Origin: Flavobacteriaceae bacterium
Lineage (GTDB): Bacteria > Bacteroidota > Bacteroidia > Flavobacteriales > Flavobacteriaceae
NCBI GenBank assembly: GCA_002690085.1
Contig: NZDM01000030.1
Location: forward strand, 1 to 11,106
Reading direction: 5' to 3'
DNA: 11,106 nt
Under the pieces are notes generated by a model. The model was not told the DNA's origin. It ran no database searches and worked only from the letters and a program-made list of their open reading frames with translations. The position numbers were made by a program, and so were the translations under genes. Below, piece by piece: positions 7,328-11,106 of the stretch (position 1 is its first letter; each line of letters starts with the position of its first letter).

Positions 7328-7727
7328 CAAATTTTAGTTTCTCATGCAACAATCTTTGAAAAAAACGTTTATTTTCTTTGTAATTTATAGATTTTTCAAA
7401 GCGAATGAACCGTCCTTGTGCATGGATGCTGGTAAAATCTGTTTTGTAAAAAACCAGTTGATAAAAGGGGATGGCCCATGTGAAATTCTTTAAACCCTTG
7501 TTAATGCGGATCAAAACACCTTTTTTTCGCAACTCAATATTGGCATAATTTAAATCTGAAACGATATTCTCTATAAATTTTAAGTTAGGGCTCAATTGCT
7601 TTACGATCATTCTTTTAGATCCAATTCCACCTTTTTTGTAAGATTCCCATAAACGATAGGGCTTCCCAACAAATTTTTCAAGAATTTGCTTGTGATTTTT
7701 ATTGAAATAAGTCGTATCCAAGACCAA
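7293..7727 (-). CDS. Hypothetical protein, TTG start
   Basis: A protein of about 144 residues with no function that I recognise; it resembles unnamed flavobacterial proteins but I cannot name a family. Residues 11-45 are basic and helical (KQILEKFVGKPYRLWESYKK), and 55-110 look beta-rich with many aromatics (NFTWAIPFYQLVFYK, SIHAQGRFIRF), somewhat like a small PH-like barrel, followed by a C-terminal helix. No signal peptide. No ATG exists between the in-frame stop at 7740-7742 and residue 40, so a TTG at 7727 (or 7721) must serve as start if the whole frame is used. Its stop lies inside the TIGR03643 gene, so the two are probably made together. It follows the 110-base gap with the promoter-like boxes and would be the first gene from them. 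Confidence 0.75.
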   Translation of the reverse strand: MVLDTTYFNKNHKQILEKFVGKPYRLWESYKKGGIGSKRMIVKQLSPNLKFIENIVSDLNYANIELRKKGVLIRINKGLKNFTWAIPFYQLVFYKTDFTSIHAQGRFIRFEKSINYKENKRFFQRLLHEKLKFDEQYNLPSYDS

Positions 7728-7745
7728 GATTAAATTGATTTATAT

Positions 7746-7753
7746 CAAACTTA
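7746..7753 (-). promoter_or_regulatory. Possible -7 promoter box TAAGTTTG
   Basis: On the minus strand TAAGTTTG matches the Bacteroidota -7 consensus TAnnTTTG and lies 18 bases before the TTG start at 7727. There is no TTG at the expected -33 distance; instead the spacer region is filled by an inverted repeat, so an activator may be needed. The box alone would occur by chance fairly often. Confidence 0.45.
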
Positions 7754-7755
7754 GA

Positions 7756-7771
7756 AAATGTATTTACATTT
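7756..7771. promoter_or_regulatory. Candidate operator: 7-base inverted repeat in the promoter spacer
   Basis: AAATGTA-TT-TACATTT is a perfect dyad with 7-base arms and a 2-base centre. It begins 2 bases upstream of the TAAGTTTG box on the minus strand, where MerR-type activators bind (between the -35 and -10 regions). Light-sensing MerR proteins (LitR/CarH) control photolyase and folE genes in other bacteria, and TGTA/TACA half-sites are compatible with such regulators, but no MerR gene lies in this window. A dyad of this quality is expected about once per 10 kb in such AT-rich DNA, so position is the main argument. Confidence 0.4.
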
Positions 7772-7828
7772 ATGCCTAGAATTAAAAAAATATTAACATT
7801 TTTATTCTTTCTTTAACAGAGTAAGCTG

Positions 7829-7836
7829 CAAAGTTA
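7829..7836 (-). promoter_or_regulatory. Possible -7 promoter box TAACTTTG
   Basis: TAACTTTG followed by C on the minus strand fits the TAnnTTTG(C) box and starts 1 base after the stop of the FeS-BCP gene. A TTG at 7852-7854 (minus strand) is 15 bases upstream, slightly closer than the usual 17-23. It would give a leader of about 95 bases before the 144-aa gene, running through the dyad at 7756-7771. Confidence 0.4.
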
Positions 7837-7837
7837 A

Positions 7838-9307
7838 TTATCTTAAATTTTCAATGAAAGTTGCTGAAATTTCAAGCAAGGCTTTCTTTTTTTCTAGATT
7901 CATTTTTTCAAAAGAACTCACCAACATTCTCATTCTTGGATTTTTTTTGAAAAATACTTTGTGATTGTTTATGAAATTCCAAAACAAAGCGTCCCAAATT
8001 GAACACCAATCGCTTTTTTTGTAGTCACTCATTTTTAAAATGTAACTGCTGCCACTTATGTAGGGTTTTGTAGACATGAGACCTCCATCTGCAAATTGAC
8101 TCATTCCGTATACATTGGGGACCATGACCCAATCGTAACTATCAATCGAAAGCTCCATAAACCAGCGGTAAACTTCATCGGGGTCAATTTCACACAACAG
8201 CATTAAATTACCAACAATCATCAATCTTTCAATGTGGTGTATGTACCCGGTTTTTGTGATTTTCTTTATAGAATCATCAAAAGGCTCTAATCCAGTAGTC
8301 CCATTGTAAAAAGCAGCTGGCATTTTCCTACTAAAATTCCAAAAATTCTTAGTACGTTCTTCCGTACCCTTTGCAATATAAACACCCCTTATAAATTCTC
8401 TCCAGCCAATAATTTGCCGAATGAATCCCTCTGTTGAATTGATTGGAATATTGTGTTTTTTTGCATAGTCTACTGTAGTTTTAACCACATAATTTGGGTT
8501 CAGTAAACCAACATTCATAAGTGGAGACAATAGGCTGTGGTGCAGTTCAGTTTCATTTTTAAGTACGGCATCTTCAAACAGCCCAAATTCTTCAAATCTT
8601 GTTTTTAAAAATGCTTTAAACCATTTTTTTGAAGACTCAAAATCATGCGGGTAATTTGGTTTTTTTGGCAATTCACCACAATTAGTGCTGAAATTCTTTT
8701 CTACGTAGATCAATGCTTCTTCAAAATAAGTACTTTCTTCAGGGCGCTTTATTTTTGGTGTTTGCTTTTCTTTTGGGTATTTTTCTCTGTTGTATTTGTC
8801 ATAAGTCCATTCACCGCCTTCTGGGGAGCCATTCTGCATCAGAAGATTCATTTGCTGACGTTGGTTCTTATAAAAAGCAGTTTGGAAGAATTTTTTCTTA
8901 TCTGTTCTAAAAAACGGATTCAAATCTGCTTTATCAAGCAGAAATAAGGGATTATTAAAAATCACAAGTTCAATATTTTTTTTGCTGCAAGCAGATTTTA
9001 TGCGCTTTTGAAGCCAATTGTCATTGGGATCATATATATTGATTTTTTGGATATCATCGCTCATGTTTTTTATCAGTATTCTAACATCGCTCTCCGTTTG
9101 AGTTGAATCAATATACTCAGTATTGTATTGTGCTTTTAGAAAGTTTTCGTAAGATTTCATACTCATTCTATGAAACAGAATTTTCTGCTTATGAAAATTA
9201 AAATGTTTAAAAAACAGATATTCCTCAATCAATATGACTTTTTTGGAAGCTTGGAGTAGCTCTGAATTTTCAAAAAGTTGGTTGGGGAAGATTAGTGTGA
9301 GTTCCAT
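7838..9307 (-). CDS. FeS-BCP/PhrB-type photolyase homologue lacking most cluster cysteines
   Basis: A 489-aa protein of the deoxyribodipyrimidine photolyase-related family (PF04244), whose Agrobacterium member PhrB repairs (6-4) photoproducts. Family motifs are LIFPNQLF (5-12), NHSLL-like HHSLLSPLMNVGLLN (256-270), EGFIRQIIGWREFIRGVY (293-310), GYIHHIERLMIVGNLML (354-370; H357/H358 correspond to the repair His pair) and VPNVYGMSQFADGG (396-409). PhrB binds a 4Fe-4S cluster through four Cys (C350, C438, C441, C454). Here the position of C350 appears to be P342, the segment carrying C438/C441 is shortened and Cys-free (MSDYKKSDWCSIW, 426-438), and only C435 matches C454. A canonical cluster is therefore unlikely. 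This rests on my recollection of the PhrB sequence. The gene starts 8 bases after the DASH gene. Confidence 0.92.
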   Translation of the reverse strand: MELTLIFPNQLFENSELLQASKKVILIEEYLFFKHFNFHKQKILFHRMSMKSYENFLKAQYNTEYIDSTQTESDVRILIKNMSDDIQKINIYDPNDNWLQKRIKSACSKKNIELVIFNNPLFLLDKADLNPFFRTDKKKFFQTAFYKNQRQQMNLLMQNGSPEGGEWTYDKYNREKYPKEKQTPKIKRPEESTYFEEALIYVEKNFSTNCGELPKKPNYPHDFESSKKWFKAFLKTRFEEFGLFEDAVLKNETELHHSLLSPLMNVGLLNPNYVVKTTVDYAKKHNIPINSTEGFIRQIIGWREFIRGVYIAKGTEERTKNFWNFSRKMPAAFYNGTTGLEPFDDSIKKITKTGYIHHIERLMIVGNLMLLCEIDPDEVYRWFMELSIDSYDWVMVPNVYGMSQFADGGLMSTKPYISGSSYILKMSDYKKSDWCSIWDALFWNFINNHKVFFKKNPRMRMLVSSFEKMNLEKKKALLEISATFIENLR

Positions 9308-9315
9308 AGTCGTTG

Positions 9316-10611
9316 TTATTTAAGCCAATGGTTTCTAAAACGTTTATCATGATCATACATTTCTGCTTGTCTTTTAAGGTTAAAGATGCGATCTCTTGGA
9401 TCGTTACCAACCCCTGAAACGTACATCCAATTGCCATAATTACTGTGTACATCATAGTCCAACAACATACTTTCAAAATAGGCTGCTCCGATACGCCAGT
9501 CAAGTTTTAGAGTTTTTGCGAAATAAGAAGCTACATTTTGCCGTCCACGGTTGCTCATCCATCCTGTATTTTTCAATTCAATCATGTTCGCATTCACAAA
9601 ATCATCCGATGTTCTACCGTCTGTCCATTCCTTTATGAATTTTGGATTTTTAGACCAACCATAAACGGTGTTTAGAATTCCATCAAGTTTAAAAATGGCA
9701 TTTCCATTTTTTAAAGAAATGTATTTAAAAAAATCACGCCAAATCAATTCGAAAATTAACCAATAAGTAGATTGATTGGCGTAAAATTGCTCTTCAAACG
9801 CCTTGATTTTCCAATAAATTTGTCTAGCGGATAAACTCCCATTGGCCAGCCATGGTGAAAATTTAGAACTGTAATTTTCACCCAAAAGACCGTTTCGTGT
9901 TTTTTTATATACACCAAGTGATTGTGTTTTGAAAAAATAATGGTCCAAGCGTTGCTCGGCTGCTTTAGATCCGCCTTTAAATGGGAATGCAGTCCGCGAA
10001 TCTATTTCAAAATCCTCAAATCCCAATTGCTTCAATGTTGGCAATTTAAAATCTGTTTTAACTCTTGAGGTCACCTCTTGAGGCTGCATAGAAACCAATG
10101 ATCGAACTAAAGCTTTTTTTTCTAGTTGTTTTCTAAACTGTGTAAAAACCTTTGGAGTCTCGCTGTAATGAAATGTTAGATCATCAGGGTGAAATAAAAA
10201 TTGATCATAATATTCGTGAACGCTTACATTGGCTGGCAAAATATTCTTTAGAGAATCAATTTTTTTGACTTCCTCATCGGTCCACTCCTTTTGGTGATAG
10301 ACTGCTTTCACATCATATATTTTGACCAATTCACGCATTTGTTTTTCAGCAGCAGTATTGAATACCAATAGGCTTATGTTTAGCGCATCAAGTTCTGATT
10401 TTAAATCATTGAGTGTTTGAAGTAGAAATTTAGCTCTGAATTTTTCAGTTTTTTTAAAACCAAATTGAGTTTCGTTGAACCTCTCGGGAGTTAAAAAATA
10501 AACCCCTATGACTCGTCTTGAAGCTTGCATAGCAGCACTGAGCACAAAGTTGTCTCTTGCTCTTAAATTATTTGTGAACCAGACGATAGATGTCCTTTGT
10601 TTTTGCTGCAT
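9316..10611 (-). CDS. DASH family cryptochrome
   Basis: A 431-aa FAD flavoprotein of the CRY-DASH lineage, which repairs CPD lesions mainly in single-stranded DNA and may also act as a light sensor. The antenna domain starts IVWFTNNLRARDN (9-21). The FAD domain shows ENYSSKFSPWLANGSLSARQ (245-264), ELIWRDFF (288-295), NANMIELKNTGWMSNRGRQN (340-359), LDWRIGAAYFE (370-380) and the DASH hallmark DYDVHSNYGNWMYVSGVGND (385-404) followed by PRDRIFNLKRQAEMYD. W329, W372 and W395 fit the electron-transfer Trp chain. Length is at the short end for the family with no C-terminal extension. No start other than the ATG at 10611 is plausible. It probably shares a transcript with the FeS-BCP gene 8 bases downstream. 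Confidence 0.95.
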   Translation of the reverse strand: MQQKQRTSIVWFTNNLRARDNFVLSAAMQASRRVIGVYFLTPERFNETQFGFKKTEKFRAKFLLQTLNDLKSELDALNISLLVFNTAAEKQMRELVKIYDVKAVYHQKEWTDEEVKKIDSLKNILPANVSVHEYYDQFLFHPDDLTFHYSETPKVFTQFRKQLEKKALVRSLVSMQPQEVTSRVKTDFKLPTLKQLGFEDFEIDSRTAFPFKGGSKAAEQRLDHYFFKTQSLGVYKKTRNGLLGENYSSKFSPWLANGSLSARQIYWKIKAFEEQFYANQSTYWLIFELIWRDFFKYISLKNGNAIFKLDGILNTVYGWSKNPKFIKEWTDGRTSDDFVNANMIELKNTGWMSNRGRQNVASYFAKTLKLDWRIGAAYFESMLLDYDVHSNYGNWMYVSGVGNDPRDRIFNLKRQAEMYDHDKRFRNHWLK

Positions 10612-10648
10612 TTTTTACTACAATATTTTACAAATTCCCAATTTTTTT

Positions 10649-10674
10649 CCCATTTTTTTCTCCATGAAAATGGG
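10649..10674. other. Perfect 8-base inverted repeat between flavin reductase and DASH genes
   Basis: CCCATTTT and AAAATGGG flank a 10-base loop, between 52 and 77 bases after the flavin reductase stop on the minus strand. The stem has only three G-C pairs at its base and no T-run follows it on the minus strand, so it is not a standard terminator. It could stabilise the leader of the DASH message, bind a protein, or be chance. The rest of the 114-base gap (10612-10725) shows no clear TAnnTTTG box. Confidence 0.4.
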
Positions 10675-10725
10675 CGGTGACATACCATACATATTTTGAC
10701 AGGGAGATATGATTTTTTCAAAATG

Positions 10726-11106
10726 TCAAATTTTAGAATTCAAGTCTATTTTTGGACGTTGGTATTGCAATCGGGCTTTAAGTTTGGGCAGCGTATATCC
10801 GTCCAAACCATTAATGGCTACAATATTTCCTTTGGAGAGATTGATAAATCCGTCGCCTTCTAACAAATCTTCGCGAATGAATAAATCTTTTATTTCTCCA
10901 ATGAGTTGGATGCAATTATTACGCTTAATAAGATATTCTTCACAATAGGTTAGCGCAATTTGAATGGGCGCATCTTTAACAAAAGGGGCGTGCCAACCAT
11001 TTTTAAATTCTTCTTCTAATTTAGTGAGCTCAAATTCCGAAACTTCCTTGCTGTATTTTGCCGAAGTGTGATGGGCATCTTTGATAATTGGTGCATGGAT
11101 GTGATT
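10726..11106 (-). CDS. Flavin reductase family protein, C-terminal part
   Basis: The window edge cuts this gene; 126 C-terminal residues remain, in frame from the last base. They match the flavin reductase-like (FMN-binding split-barrel) family: HTSAKYSKEVSEFE (13-26), an APFVKDAPIQIALTYCE strand region (40-56), IQLIGEIKDLFIREDLL (66-82), DGFINLSKGNIVAINGLDGY (85-104) and the KLKARLQYQRPK end (108-119). These enzymes bind FMN and can reduce free flavin with NAD(P)H, or carry it for a partner. As the apparent first gene of the run, it could help keep photolyase flavin reduced; this is inference. The N-terminus, start and promoter lie outside the window. The stop codon is TGA. Confidence 0.88.
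   Translation of the reverse strand, partial: NHIHAPIIKDAHHTSAKYSKEVSEFELTKLEEEFKNGWHAPFVKDAPIQIALTYCEEYLIKRNNCIQLIGEIKDLFIREDLLEGDGFINLSKGNIVAINGLDGYTLPKLKARLQYQRPKIDLNSKI

Noticed and set aside
7780..7800. Weak AT-only dyad followed by T residues on the minus strand, after the FeS-BCP gene
   Set aside because: The stem would be all A-U/G-U pairs, too weak for an intrinsic terminator.
8645..8947. Plus-strand frame of 100 codons that looks like a membrane protein (many Phe, Trp, Leu)
   Set aside because: It lies wholly antisense to the well-supported FeS-BCP gene; the hydrophobic look is produced by complementing Lys/Glu/Asn-rich codons.
9270..9503. Minus-strand frame of 77 codons across the end of the DASH gene into the FeS-BCP start
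   Set aside because: It is an alternative frame inside the conserved C-terminus of the DASH cryptochrome and has no protein-like pattern of its own.
10637..10660. Two adjacent units of CCCA plus a T-run, suggesting a tandem repeat
   Set aside because: Only two imperfect copies in T-rich DNA; more simply explained as low complexity beside the 10649-10674 dyad.
10709..10948. Plus-strand frame of 79 codons at the right end
   Set aside because: Antisense to the flavin reductase C-terminus, which matches its family along its whole length.
1..11106. tRNA, rRNA, CRISPR, insertion sequence, prophage or defence-system signatures
   Set aside because: None seen on either strand by eye; all substantial gaps are under about 115 bases and the genes look native in base and codon use.

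Overview
The window looks like chromosomal DNA of a flavobacterium (Bacteroidota, family Flavobacteriaceae or close to it). The DNA is AT-rich, Shine-Dalgarno sequences are lacking, and promoter-like boxes match the Bacteroidota form TAnnTTTG. The left part has the gene order DUF493 - DUF4290 - murA, and there is a Lacal_2735-family small protein; both are lineage markers. No RNA genes, insertion sequences or CRISPR arrays were seen, and no gap between genes exceeds about 115 bases.

Left part (1-2460, plus strand): ordinary housekeeping DNA. It holds a DUF493 protein, a DUF4290 protein with a very basic tail, and MurA. MurA starts with TTG and carries Asp in place of the fosfomycin-target Cys, as is normal for this phylum.

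Rest of the window (2475-11106, minus strand): a tightly packed run of 13 genes read right to left. In order of transcription they are: flavin reductase (cut by the window edge), DASH-type cryptochrome, a photolyase of the PhrB/FeS-BCP family, an unknown 144-aa protein, a TIGR03643 protein, GTP cyclohydrolase I (folE), a small helical protein, a short-chain dehydrogenase, a glutathione peroxidase, a Lacal_2735 protein, TspO, an SRPBCC protein and a class I CPD photolyase. Most neighbours are 0-8 bases apart or overlap. Two larger gaps exist, about 110 bases each: one before the DASH gene and one before the 144-aa gene. The second gap holds two TAnnTTTG boxes and a perfect inverted repeat just upstream of one of them.

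Taken together this looks like a light-response and photodamage operon. Three separate photolyase/cryptochrome lineages cover UV lesions and possibly light sensing. FolE could feed the pterin/folate antenna cofactor, and flavin reductase could supply reduced flavin. Glutathione peroxidase and TspO fit photo-oxidative and porphyrin stress. Several members have no known function (144-aa protein, TIGR03643, 74-aa helical protein, Lacal_2735, SRPBCC, and a short-chain dehydrogenase lacking its catalytic Tyr). The FeS-BCP homologue appears to have lost most ligands of its iron-sulfur cluster. These are the points most worth a second look.
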